A program made the position numbers and the translations under genes. A stretch of 9,980 nt of DNA, taken from contig DLKG01000006.1 in assembly GCA_002490315.1 (NCBI GenBank), positions 46,331-56,310 on the forward strand. Direction: 5' to 3'. Positions within the stretch are counted from its first letter, which is position 1, and each line of letters starts with the position of its first letter. This DNA is from Prevotella sp. UBA7594. GTDB lineage: Bacteria > Bacteroidota > Bacteroidia > Bacteroidales > Bacteroidaceae. A model generated the notes under the pieces. It was given only the letters and a program-made list of their open reading frames with translations, had not been told where the DNA came from and did not search any database. Positions 1 through 6,672 of this stretch are shown in pieces.

Positions 1-85
1 TCTTCTTTCAAGGCTTTTTTAGGTTTATCCGTAATGTAGATTGATAATCGACGGATGATAGGGGTGTGTAAAAATTCTCAAGTTG

Positions 86-124
86 GGAAAAACGTAGCGG
101 AGGTTTCCACCGCTACGTTTTTCC
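86..124 (-). terminator. Intrinsic terminator directly after argS
   Basis: A perfect 15-bp inverted repeat (arms 86-100 and 110-124, loop 101-109) abuts the argS stop codon. The stem core is CGTAGCGG/CCGCTACG, flanked by a run of five A paired with five T, so on the minus strand the GC-rich stem runs into a U stretch. The A/T flanks are symmetrical, so it could also stop transcription arriving on the plus strand. The hairpin is seen directly; termination is inferred. Confidence 0.8.
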
Positions 125-1942
125 TTACATACGCTCCGGCACTTCAATGCCGAGCAACGCCATGCCGTTCTTGAGCGTCTTGCCCACGTTCTGTGCGAGC
201 ACGAGACGCACGATTTTCTCCTCCTGTGTGTCAGCACCGAGAATGGAGTAGTCGTGATAGAACTGGTTGAAAGCCTTCGTAAGCTCGTAGCAGTAGTTGG
301 CGATGCCCGACGGCGAATAGTCCTTGCCAGCCTGCTCAACGGCAGCGCCAAACTCGTTGAGCTTCTGTATCAGCTCAATCTCCTTCTCGTTGAGCGGCAT
401 GTCGTCGGCGAGTTGCGACGGAATCTCCACGCCCTCAGCAGCAGCCTTGCGCAATATGGAGCGGATACGGGCGTAAGTGTACTGAATGAACGGACCAGTG
501 TTGCCGTTGAAGTCGATCGACTCCTCCGGGTTGAAGAGCATGTTCTTGCGTGCGTCCACCTTCAGGATGAAGTACTTCAGTGCACCCAGACCTACTATGC
601 GTGCGATCTCGCCACGTTCCTCCTCACTCATGTCCTTGAACTTGCCCAGCTCCTCGCTCGTTTGTCTTGCGTCGGCAATCATGGCAGCGATAAGGTCATC
701 GGCGTCCACTACTGTGCCCTCGCGGCTCTTCATCTTGCCGTTGGGCAGCTCAACCATTCCATAGGAGAAATGCACGAGCTCCTTGCCCCATTTGAAGCCA
801 AGACGGTCGAGCAGTATAGAGAGCACCTGGAAGTGATAGTTCTGCTCGTTGCCCACAACGTAAATCATCTTGTCGATAGGGAAGTCCTTGAAGCGCATCT
901 CGGCAGTGCCGATGTCCTGCGTCATATATACGCTCGTGCCGTCGGCGCGGAGCAGCAGCTTCTGGTCGAGACCGTCGCCAGTAAGGTCAGCCCAAACGGA
1001 GCCGTCATCCTTACGGAAGAAGAGTCCCTTCTTGAGTCCCTCCTCCACTTTCTTCTTTCCTTCGAGATAAGTGTTCGACTCATAGTAAATCTTGTCGAAG
1101 CCCACGCCGAGAGCCTTGTAGGTCTCGTCGAAGCCAGCGTACACCCAATCGTTCATTTTCTTCCATAGTGCACGCACTTCGGGGTCGCCCTGCTCCCACT
1201 TTACGAGCATCTCATGAGCCTCCTTGATGAGTGGCGACTCTTCCTTCGCCTTCTTCTCTGCAGTTTCCTCGTCCATGCCCTCGCTGACGTACTTCGCCTT
1301 CAGCTCAGCCACCTCAGCGCGGTAGTGCTTGTCGAACGCCACGTAGTAGTCGCCGATAAGGTGGTCGCCCTTCTTGCCTGACGACTCTGGAGTCTCGCCA
1401 TTGCCGTATTTAAGCCATGCGAGCATCGACTTGCAGATATGTATACCACGGTCGTTGACGATATTCGTCTTCACCACCTTGTTACCGTTGGCCTCCATGA
1501 TTTGCGCGAGCGACCATCCGAGGAGGTTGTTGCGCACGTGTCCGAGGTGGAGCGGCTTGTTAGTGTTGGGTGACGAGTACTCAATCATGACGAGCGGCGA
1601 GTCTTCAGTGACGGTCTTCTCGCCGAACTTCTCGTTCTGGTTCATCTCGTTGAGCAGTCCGAGCCACGCCTTCTTGTCGATGACAAGATTGAGGAAGCCC
1701 TTCACAACGTTGTAGTCGGCGATGGCGGGGCAATTCTCCTTGATGTAGGCGCCGAGGTCAGCGGCTGTGTCCTCCGGCTTCTTGTGGGAAAGCTTGAGGA
1801 AGGGGAACACGACGAGCGTGAGGTTGCCCTCAAACTCACTTCTTGTCTTCTGCAGTTGCACCATCTTTTCCGGCACGTCCTGTCCGTAGAGAGCCTTGAC
1901 GCCGGCTGCAGCGGCGTTGATAATTTGCTGTTCTATTGTCAT
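125..1942 (-). CDS. argS: Arginyl-tRNA synthetase (class I)
   Basis: This cytoplasmic enzyme charges tRNA-Arg with arginine using ATP. The 605-residue product has the full ArgRS layout. An N-terminal Add-1 type domain covers about residues 1-90. The class I catalytic fold carries the HIGH-type signature HLGH at 132-135, just after SSPNTNKP, and the KMSKS-type loop KMKSREG at 403-409. A DALR-type anticodon-binding domain runs from about 485 (QYTYARIRSILRKA) to the end, finishing with the usual VPERM. Length is normal for the family. The start at 1942 gives the expected N-terminus; upstream there is no Shine-Dalgarno, only A-rich sequence, as is usual in Bacteroidetes. It stands alone with its own promoter and terminator. 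Codon use is GC-rich and unlike the genes right of about 3,200. Identification is firm; assignment to a Prevotella-like source is inferred. Confidence 0.97.
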   Translation of the reverse strand: MTIEQQIINAAAAGVKALYGQDVPEKMVQLQKTRSEFEGNLTLVVFPFLKLSHKKPEDTAADLGAYIKENCPAIADYNVVKGFLNLVIDKKAWLGLLNEMNQNEKFGEKTVTEDSPLVMIEYSSPNTNKPLHLGHVRNNLLGWSLAQIMEANGNKVVKTNIVNDRGIHICKSMLAWLKYGNGETPESSGKKGDHLIGDYYVAFDKHYRAEVAELKAKYVSEGMDEETAEKKAKEESPLIKEAHEMLVKWEQGDPEVRALWKKMNDWVYAGFDETYKALGVGFDKIYYESNTYLEGKKKVEEGLKKGLFFRKDDGSVWADLTGDGLDQKLLLRADGTSVYMTQDIGTAEMRFKDFPIDKMIYVVGNEQNYHFQVLSILLDRLGFKWGKELVHFSYGMVELPNGKMKSREGTVVDADDLIAAMIADARQTSEELGKFKDMSEEERGEIARIVGLGALKYFILKVDARKNMLFNPEESIDFNGNTGPFIQYTYARIRSILRKAAAEGVEIPSQLADDMPLNEKEIELIQKLNEFGAAVEQAGKDYSPSGIANYCYELTKAFNQFYHDYSILGADTQEEKIVRLVLAQNVGKTLKNGMALLGIEVPERM

Positions 1943-1991
1943 ATTTATGCTTTGTTTATTCCGTTTGAATACAGTATGGAGATAATACGTG

Positions 1992-1999
1992 CAAAGTTA
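1992..1999 (-). promoter_or_regulatory. Bacteroidetes-type -7 box of argS promoter
   Basis: The minus strand reads TAACTTTG, an exact match to the TAnnTTTG -7 element used by the Bacteroidetes primary sigma factor, about 50 nt upstream of the argS start. No strong TTTG -33 element is visible at the expected distance. The motif is seen in the sequence; its function is inferred from family knowledge. Confidence 0.6.
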
Positions 2000-2231
2000 C
2001 TTATTTTTAATGGTATAACATTAAATATAAGAATTTTTATTAAATAGGAGCATACTATTGCGAACACTTGCGACATACAATATTTACCCGTTCACCTATT
2101 AATGCCACATCCACATTACAAAAATGCCACTTTAACAATCATAGGCTCCACACAGAGCAACAGGCGGCGGCAATTTCGGAAAATTTAACATAAAAAAGCC
2201 TTGGCGTATGTAAATTTTGTACACTATAAAC

Positions 2232-2262
2232 ATTGCCGTATAGAAGTTTTTGCTTAACTTTG
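2232..2262 (+). promoter_or_regulatory. Bacteroidetes-type promoter of pckA
   Basis: TAACTTTG at 2255-2262 matches the TAnnTTTG -7 box. An ATTG at 2232-2235 lies 19 nt upstream and resembles the TTTG -33 box at proper spacing. Transcription would start near 2268-2272, giving a leader of about 165 nt before the pckA ATG at 2433. The same -7 octamer occurs in the argS promoter, supporting a shared Bacteroidetes origin for this side of the window. Confidence 0.65.
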
Positions 2263-2280
2263 CGGTGGTAAAGGACGATA

Positions 2281-2296
2281 GAGGCGCGAAAGCCTC
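2281..2296 (+). promoter_or_regulatory. Short hairpin at the start of the pckA leader
   Basis: GAGGC (2281-2285) can pair with GCCTC (2292-2296) across a six-base loop GCGAAA. It lies about 10 nt after the predicted transcription start, so it could protect the 5' end of the mRNA. There is no U run, so it is not a terminator. The pairing is visible; any role is a guess. Confidence 0.3.
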
Positions 2297-2328
2297 AGCG
2301 CCACGCACCTATTTATATTATAAGAACA

Positions 2329-2397
2329 ATGAAAGTCGCCGTGGCAGAAACAACGGCCCCAACAAGGCAAGAGTGGAGCACGGCCCGCGGAAGTTGA
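2329..2397 (+). CDS. Possible 22-codon leader ORF upstream of pckA
   Basis: An ATG at 2329 opens a 22-residue frame (starting MKVAVAETTAPTRQ) that ends at TGA 2395-2397, 35 nt before the pckA start. It lies in the predicted pckA 5' leader, and its ATG follows an A/T-rich stretch ending AAGAACA, similar to how pckA itself begins. The segment is noticeably more GC-rich than the AT-rich sequence either side of it. I recognise no homologue, and a frame this short can arise by chance; a structured untranslated leader is an equally good reading. Confidence 0.2.
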   Translation: MKVAVAETTAPTRQEWSTARGS

Positions 2398-2432
2398 TTC
2401 ATTAATCACAATTCTTAAATATTTTAATAAAA

Positions 2433-4046
2433 ATGGCAAAGTTTGATAAGTCAGTTTTAGAGAAGTACGGAATTACAGGTACTACCGAAGTGCTCTACAA
2501 TCCGTCTTACGAAGTATTGTTCAACGAAGAGACCAAGGAAGGTCTTGAGGGTTTCGAGAAGGGTCAGGAGACTGAGCTCGGCGCCGTAAACGTGATGACA
2601 GGTATCTACACCGGCCGTTCACCTAAGGACAAGTTCATCGTTGACGACGAGACATCTCACGACACTGTATGGTGGGATAGCGAGGAGTACCACAACGACA
2701 ACCACCGCGCCACTAAGGAGGCTTGGACTGCCGTTAAGGAGATCGCAAAGAAGGAGCTTTCCAACAAGAAGCTGTTCGTAGTAGATGGTTTCTGCGGAAC
2801 TCACAAAGATACACGTATGAAGGTTCGTTTCATCGTTGAGGTTGCTTGGCAGGCTCACTTTGTAACAAACATGTTCATCCGTCCTCAGAACGAGGCAGAG
2901 TTCGACCAGGAGCCGGACTTCATCGTTTACAACGCATCTAAGGCTAAGGTTGAGAACTGGAAGGAGCTTGGTCTCCACTCAGAGACAGCCGTTGTCTTCA
3001 ACGTAACATCTAAGGAGCAGGTTATCATCAACACATGGTACGGTGGTGAGATGAAGAAGGGTATGTTCTCTATGATGAACTACTTCCTTCCACTCAAGGG
3101 TATGGCTTCTATGCACTGCTCCGCAAACACAGATTTAGATGGCAAGAATACAGCAATCTTCTTCGGTCTGTCCGGAACAGGAAAGACTACACTTTCTACA
3201 GATCCTAAGCGTCTCCTGATCGGTGATGATGAGCACGGCTGGGATGACAACGGCGTATTCAACTTCGAAGGTGGATGCTATGCTAAGGTTATCAACCTGG
3301 ATAAGGATTCTGAGCCAGATATCTACAACGCAATCAGAAGAGATGCTCTTCTTGAGAACGTAACTGTAGATGCAAACGGCAAGATCGATTTCGCAGACAA
3401 GAGCGTTACCGAGAACACTCGTGTTTCTTATCCAATCGATCATATCAAGAATATCGTACGTCCAATCTCTTCTGCTCCAGCAGCAAAGAACGTAATCTTC
3501 CTGTCAGCAGATGCATTCGGAGTACTTCCTCCAGTATCTATTCTGACTCCAGAGCAGACACAGTACTACTTCCTTTCCGGATTTACTGCAAAGCTTGCTG
3601 GTACAGAGCGTGGAATTACAGAGCCTACTCCTACATTCTCTGCTTGCTTCGGACAGGCATTCCTCGAGTTACATCCTACAAAGTATGCTGAGGAGCTCGT
3701 TAAGAAGATGAAAAAGAGCGGAGCTAAGGCTTACCTCGTAAATACCGGATGGAACGGAACTGGAAAGCGTATCTCTATCAAAGATACCCGTGGAATCATC
3801 GACGCAATCTTAAACGGAGATATCAACAACGTTCCTACTAAGAAGATTCCTTACTTCGATTTCGAAGTACCAACCGAGTTAAACGGTGTAGATACAGGAA
3901 TTCTTGATCCTCGTGATACTTATGCTGATGCTTCCGAGTGGGAGACAAAGGCTAAGGATCTTGCAGCAAGATTCATCAAGAACTTCTCCAAGTATGAAGG
4001 AAATGCAGCTGGTAAGGCACTGGTTTCTGCTGGTCCTCAGTTATAA
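2433..4046 (+). CDS. pckA: ATP-dependent phosphoenolpyruvate carboxykinase (apparent hybrid gene)
   Basis: It interconverts oxaloacetate plus ATP with PEP, CO2 and ADP in the cytoplasm; in gut anaerobes it often runs toward oxaloacetate. The 537-residue product is full length. It shows the substrate-binding GRSPKDKF (61-68), YGGEMKKG (203-210) with a metal-site Lys, the second metal-site His in MHCS, the kinase P-loop GLSGTGKT (245-252) and the metal-binding acidic motif GDDEHGW (264-270). The start lacks a Shine-Dalgarno, being preceded by an A/T-rich leader. The gene is odd inside. Up to the P-loop Gly245, glycine is GGT 12, GGC 3, GGA 2; after it, GGA 15, GGT 6, GGC 3. AGA arginine codons appear only in the second part, and aspartate moves from mostly GAC to mostly GAT. 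The 3' part and its terminator match the Firmicute half of the window, while the 5' part and promoter match the Bacteroidetes half. Function is certain; natural origin as one gene is not. Confidence 0.96.
   Translation: MAKFDKSVLEKYGITGTTEVLYNPSYEVLFNEETKEGLEGFEKGQETELGAVNVMTGIYTGRSPKDKFIVDDETSHDTVWWDSEEYHNDNHRATKEAWTAVKEIAKKELSNKKLFVVDGFCGTHKDTRMKVRFIVEVAWQAHFVTNMFIRPQNEAEFDQEPDFIVYNASKAKVENWKELGLHSETAVVFNVTSKEQVIINTWYGGEMKKGMFSMMNYFLPLKGMASMHCSANTDLDGKNTAIFFGLSGTGKTTLSTDPKRLLIGDDEHGWDDNGVFNFEGGCYAKVINLDKDSEPDIYNAIRRDALLENVTVDANGKIDFADKSVTENTRVSYPIDHIKNIVRPISSAPAAKNVIFLSADAFGVLPPVSILTPEQTQYYFLSGFTAKLAGTERGITEPTPTFSACFGQAFLELHPTKYAEELVKKMKKSGAKAYLVNTGWNGTGKRISIKDTRGIIDAILNGDINNVPTKKIPYFDFEVPTELNGVDTGILDPRDTYADASEWETKAKDLAARFIKNFSKYEGNAAGKALVSAGPQL
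3100..3180. other. Probable junction between Bacteroidetes-like and Firmicute-like DNA
   Basis: Codon choice in pckA switches in this interval. The last run of left-type glycine codons (GGT at residues 203, 204, 210, 223) ends at about 3101. GAT-dominated aspartate starts at about 3135, and GGA-dominated glycine starts at about 3174. The interval encodes MHCSANTD through the P-loop GLSGTGKT, among the most conserved stretches of PEPCK, which is where two homologous genes would share long near-identical DNA. The exact base cannot be fixed by eye. Confidence 0.65.
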
Positions 4047-4075
4047 TTTTCCTATATCAGGTGAATTTGATATTC

Positions 4076-4107
4076 AAAAAGAGCATCCCGTGTGGATGCT
4101 CTTTTTT
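4076..4107. terminator. Terminator shared by pckA and amtB-glnK
   Basis: GAGCATCC (4081-4088) pairs with GGATGCTC (4094-4101) around a five-base loop, with AAAAA before and TTTTTT after. It sits 30 nt after the pckA stop on the plus strand. Read from the minus strand it lies 25 nt past the glnK stop and also ends in a U run. The hairpin therefore fits as a bidirectional terminator between two convergent transcription units. Confidence 0.85.
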
Positions 4108-4131
4108 ATTTATGTTATATTCTGTAAAATT

Positions 4132-4479
4132 CTAGTTTAAAGCGTCAGCTCCGCTCTCTCTGGTACGGATCTTTGTAGCGGTGCGGATCTCATAGCTGAA
4201 AATCTTTCCATCCCCGACTTCTCCGGTAAATGCGGCCTTCTGAATGGCATCAATGGTAGCTTTCTCCCATTCCTCAGATGATACCACAATCTCAAACTTA
4301 ATCTTCGGCTGCATCATAACATCTACTTCTGTACCACGCACTCTCTTTTTATATCCTCTCTGTGCACCGCATCCCATCACTTGTGATACGGTGATACCAT
4401 TCACATCAATCGCGTTTAATGCTTCCTTTACATCCTCAAAAACTTCTTCCCGGACGATTGCTTCCACTTTTATCATCAT
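4132..4479 (-). CDS. glnK: P-II family nitrogen regulatory protein (GlnK type)
   Basis: This is a small trimeric signal protein that binds ATP/ADP and 2-oxoglutarate and docks onto the AmtB channel to close it when nitrogen is ample. The product is 115 residues, usual for P-II. It has the ferredoxin-like start IKVEAIVREE, the T-loop about residues 37-55 (GCGAQRGYKKRVRGTEVDV), the nucleotide-binding B-loop TGEVGDGKIF near 85-94, and the C-loop IRTRESGADAL at the end. The tyrosine that is uridylylated in enteric P-II (Tyr51) aligns with Val in KKRVRG, so that control should not operate; this is common in Firmicute and archaeal forms. Two ATGs are adjacent (4479 and 4476); AAGGAG at 4493-4498 lies 13 nt from the first and 16 nt from the second, long for either, and family alignment fits the second (114 aa). 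It follows amtB on the same strand after 107 nt. Confidence 0.95.
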   Translation of the reverse strand: MMIKVEAIVREEVFEDVKEALNAIDVNGITVSQVMGCGAQRGYKKRVRGTEVDVMMQPKIKFEIVVSSEEWEKATIDAIQKAAFTGEVGDGKIFSYEIRTATKIRTRESGADALN

Positions 4480-4556
4480 AAGCTTCTTTTTTCTCCTTAT
4501 ACATGATTATTTTATACTTCCAGATTTATCTCTGTCCCGAAATAACTGACTGATCC

Positions 4557-4565
4557 ATTATAACA
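4557..4565 (-). promoter_or_regulatory. Possible extended -10 promoter for glnK
   Basis: The minus strand reads TGTTATAAT, a perfect -10 hexamer with an upstream TG, about 77 nt before the glnK start in the amtB-glnK gap. I see no matching -35 element, so only an extended -10 promoter is plausible. It would let glnK be made independently of amtB. AT-rich spacers often contain such matches by chance. Confidence 0.25.
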
Positions 4566-4586
4566 TACCAGGTCTGTTTCTGGGAC

Positions 4587-5831
4587 TTATGAATCCAGAC
4601 CATTAAATGTCGGATACGCACTCTCTCCATGCTGCGAAATATCCAGACCAACTTTTTCTGCTTTTTCATCTACACGAAGCTCCGTAAACAGCCTTACGAT
4701 ACCAAGGCAGACCAGTGTACCGACAATCGCCACGGCAACTGTCACAACAATTCCAATAATCTGTGCAACAAATAAACGGTAATTTCCAAAAAACAGTCCA
4801 TCCCAACGGGCAACCGGATTGATAGAATGTTTTGCAAACAATCCGGTTGCAATTCCGCCCCAGACTCCTCCGATGCCATGGCAGCCAAATGCATCGAGTG
4901 CATCATCAATTTTTAATTTTCCTTTCAACAGGGAAATAGTACCACAGCAGATCGGGCTGACCAGTGCTCCGATGATAATTGCTGACCAGATCGGAACAAA
5001 TCCAGCTCCCGGTGTAATTGCAACCAGTCCAACAACCAGACCGGTAGATGCACCTACCAGGGTAGGCTTTCCATCCTTGATCACATCAATAAACATCCAG
5101 GACATCATGGCGCTTGCACTGGCAAGTGCAGTTGTCATAAATGCATGTGCTGCCAGTCCGTTTGCTGCCAATGCACTTCCTGCGTTAAATCCAAACCATC
5201 CAAACCATAAAATAAATGCTCCGAGTGCTACAAACGGAATGTTATGTACCCGATATGCCGTCTGTTCATATCCTCTTCGCTTGCCAAGGATAATGGAAAA
5301 TACCAATGCACTGACACCGGAACTGATATGTACCACATTTCCTCCGGCAAAATCAACAGATCCGATTTCTGCAAGAAATCCTCCCTGTCCCCATACCATA
5401 TGTGCCATTGGGTAGTATACAATAATTGACCAGAACAGAATAAATAAAAACAGTGCCTTAAATTTTACACGACCCACAAGGGAACCCGTGATCAGTGCCG
5501 GTGTAATCATCGCAAACATCATCTGAAATGCAATATAAACCAGATGCGGTATCGTCGACGCATATGGACCTGCTTCATTCATTTTAATTCCATGCAAGCC
5601 AAACCACCGGAAATCTCCAATAATTCCTGCATGATTTCCACCAAAAGACAGTGAATATCCAAATAATACCCACATGACAACCGACAGTCCCATAATCGCT
5701 GCGCATGCCATCATGGTGCTGACGACATTCTTTCTTCGCACCAGTCCTCCATAGAAAAAGGCTAATCCAGGTGTCATAAAAAACACCAGTGCTGAACATA
5801 TCAGCATAAATCCCGTATCCCCTGCGTTCAT
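4587..5831 (-). CDS. amtB: Ammonium transporter, Amt/Rh family
   Basis: A trimeric inner-membrane channel that brings ammonium into the cell. The 414-residue protein has 11 hydrophobic segments expected for the family. Pore residues are readable: twin histidines H168 (in VVHISSG) and H318 (in FGCHGIGG), gate phenylalanines F106 and F215, W147 and D160 at the ammonium site. These fall almost at the numbering of mature E. coli AmtB. The N-terminus starts directly with the first membrane segment and no cleaved signal, as is usual in Gram-positives. The cytoplasmic tail after about residue 383 (ELRVDEKAEK) is the surface where P-II docks. The start at 5831 is fixed by GGAGG ending 8 nt upstream. 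It precedes glnK in the classic pair. A terminator-like hairpin ends about 30 nt upstream of its start, which raises the question of how it is transcribed. Confidence 0.96.
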   Translation of the reverse strand: MNAGDTGFMLICSALVFFMTPGLAFFYGGLVRRKNVVSTMMACAAIMGLSVVMWVLFGYSLSFGGNHAGIIGDFRWFGLHGIKMNEAGPYASTIPHLVYIAFQMMFAMITPALITGSLVGRVKFKALFLFILFWSIIVYYPMAHMVWGQGGFLAEIGSVDFAGGNVVHISSGVSALVFSIILGKRRGYEQTAYRVHNIPFVALGAFILWFGWFGFNAGSALAANGLAAHAFMTTALASASAMMSWMFIDVIKDGKPTLVGASTGLVVGLVAITPGAGFVPIWSAIIIGALVSPICCGTISLLKGKLKIDDALDAFGCHGIGGVWGGIATGLFAKHSINPVARWDGLFFGNYRLFVAQIIGIVVTVAVAIVGTLVCLGIVRLFTELRVDEKAEKVGLDISQHGESAYPTFNGLDS

Positions 5832-5866
5832 CTAATCTTCCTCCATTCTTTTATACTTTTAAACGC

Positions 5867-5902
5867 AAAAAAGGCGTCAAAAGAATTCTCTTTTGACACC
5901 TT
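5867..5902 (-). terminator. Terminator hairpin between thiN and amtB
   Basis: On the minus strand AAGGTGTCAAAAGA (5902-5889) pairs with TCTTTTGACGCCTT (5884-5871) over all 14 positions, with one U-G wobble and the four-base loop GAAT, and continues into six T. On the plus strand the wobble would be a C-A mismatch, so the element is built for the minus strand. It most simply ends the prkC-rsgA-rpe-thiN transcript. Because it lies about 35-70 nt upstream of the amtB start, it could instead act as an attenuator for amtB. Confidence 0.75.
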
Positions 5903-5912
5903 CGTCGTAGTA

Positions 5913-5941
5913 ATCATAGCAGACTTATTACTCCAATGCAA
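5913..5941 (-). promoter_or_regulatory. Candidate sigma-A promoter for amtB
   Basis: On the minus strand TTGCAT (5941-5936) and TATGAT (5918-5913) are separated by exactly 17 nt. The -10 matches 5 of 6 consensus bases; the -35 matches only 3 of 6. Transcription would start near 5906, immediately before the terminator-like hairpin. A dyad AGTAAT-N12-ATTACT (arms 5909-5914 and 5927-5932) overlaps the -10 and spacer and could be an operator. Both matches are short and unproven. Confidence 0.35.
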
Positions 5942-5970
5942 GCATTTTCCCATAATATTTGCTATTTTTT

Positions 5971-5998
5971 ATGGTACAAACTACTTCTTTCGTACCAT
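5971..5998 (-). repeat. Inverted repeat downstream of thiN
   Basis: ATGGTAC (5971-5977) and GTACCAT (5992-5998) form a perfect 7-bp inverted repeat. On the minus strand the stem can add three A-U pairs beyond a bulged G, leaving a seven-base loop GAAGTAG. No U run follows on the minus strand, so it is not an ordinary terminator for thiN. It may be an mRNA 3'-end structure or part of amtB regulation. Confidence 0.4.
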
Positions 5999-6021
5999 TT
6001 TCCCATCATTTTATAAAATCT

Positions 6022-6669
6022 TCAATCTTTTGATTCAATTACAATAAGTTGTCCAGAAGATAAAGAAATTGACGCTTCATCTGAAACAATTTCATTGCTG
6101 ATTCCGAGAGAATTAAATCCTCCCATCGTATAATCCGTAAGCGGATACTTTAATCCACGTAAGGTAACACCACTTACTTTTTCAGAAAATGGAATCAAAG
6201 AAACATACTTTCCATACTGCTCTGCTTTCCGGATCGTCAACGGTTGATTAATCATGCGGATACGGTTATGTTCATCGACCAGACTGATCTTTATCTGTTC
6301 CTCCAGACCAATACCAAGCAGACTGATATTGCCCAGTACATGATCAATTCTGGTACCGGTCGCACCAATGACGACGATCTCCTTTGCTCCTCTGCGAATG
6401 GCCTCCCGGATCGCATATTCTGTATCGGTATCATCCTTTTCCGGATTCAGCATACACACTTCTATCTGTTCTTTGTCATGAAAATACTCGAGCGTATCCG
6501 GATTCACCGAATCAAAATCCCCCACAATAATATCCGGCAGAATATGGTCCCGATACAATGCTTCCATCCCTGCATCTGCCGCTAATATGACATCAAATCC
6601 TCCATTTTTTACAATATAGGTTAAAAAACCTTCCTTTACTTCTCCCCCGGAAACAATTAAATATTTCAT
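6022..6669 (-). CDS. thiN: Thiamine pyrophosphokinase
   Basis: It transfers pyrophosphate from ATP to thiamine to make the cofactor thiamine diphosphate in the cytoplasm. The 215-residue length is typical of bacterial TPK. The catalytic domain comes first, with AADAGMEAL (30-38), PDIIVGDFDSV with the acidic DFDS (51-54), KDDTD (78-82) and GATGTRIDHVLGN (102-114). The C-terminal thiamine-binding beta domain follows, with the SNE motif at 191-193 (GISNEI). The ATG lies 3 nt after the rpe stop codon, and the Shine-Dalgarno is a weak AGGGG overlapping the end of rpe, which suggests translational coupling. It is the last gene of the prkC-rsgA-rpe-thiN cluster, an order common in Firmicutes. Nothing in the sequence points to a thiamine riboswitch here. 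Confidence 0.93.
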   Translation of the reverse strand: MKYLIVSGGEVKEGFLTYIVKNGGFDVILAADAGMEALYRDHILPDIIVGDFDSVNPDTLEYFHDKEQIEVCMLNPEKDDTDTEYAIREAIRRGAKEIVVIGATGTRIDHVLGNISLLGIGLEEQIKISLVDEHNRIRMINQPLTIRKAEQYGKYVSLIPFSEKVSGVTLRGLKYPLTDYTMGGFNSLGISNEIVSDEASISLSSGQLIVIESKD

Positions 6670-6672
6670 CTT

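Larger units (their letters stand above)
1943..2432. other. Divergent argS/pckA intergenic region without a gene
   Basis: This spacer of about 490 bp separates two divergent genes. It holds one Bacteroidetes-type promoter for each gene, described separately, and a pckA leader of about 165 nt. The middle part (about 2,040-2,220) is AT-rich and contains no open reading frame I would defend. No tRNA, repeat or mobile-element end is visible. Confidence 0.7.

Noticed and set aside
1..85. Possible gene end at the left edge
   Set aside because: Short readable frames exist on both strands but none has a start, a ribosome binding context or a recognisable motif. Too little sequence is present to call a gene.
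25..351. A 108-codon minus-strand frame overlapping the 3' end of argS
   Set aside because: It overlaps the argS 3' end in another frame and runs through the terminator hairpin; the Arg/Ser-rich product has no family resemblance.
254..1168. A 304-codon plus-strand open frame opposite argS
   Set aside because: It lies entirely antisense to the well-conserved argS gene, has no recognisable domain, and the long frame is explained by the codon bias of the GC-rich gene on the other strand.
4571..4601. Inverted repeat GGTCTG/CAGACC across the amtB stop codon as a terminator
   Set aside because: The loop is 19 nt, the stem is only 6 bp, and no U run follows on the minus strand, so it does not support termination between amtB and glnK.
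4819..5415. A 198-codon plus-strand open frame opposite amtB
   Set aside because: It is antisense to all the key AmtB motifs. Its proline- and alanine-rich composition is typical of a shadow frame of a membrane protein.
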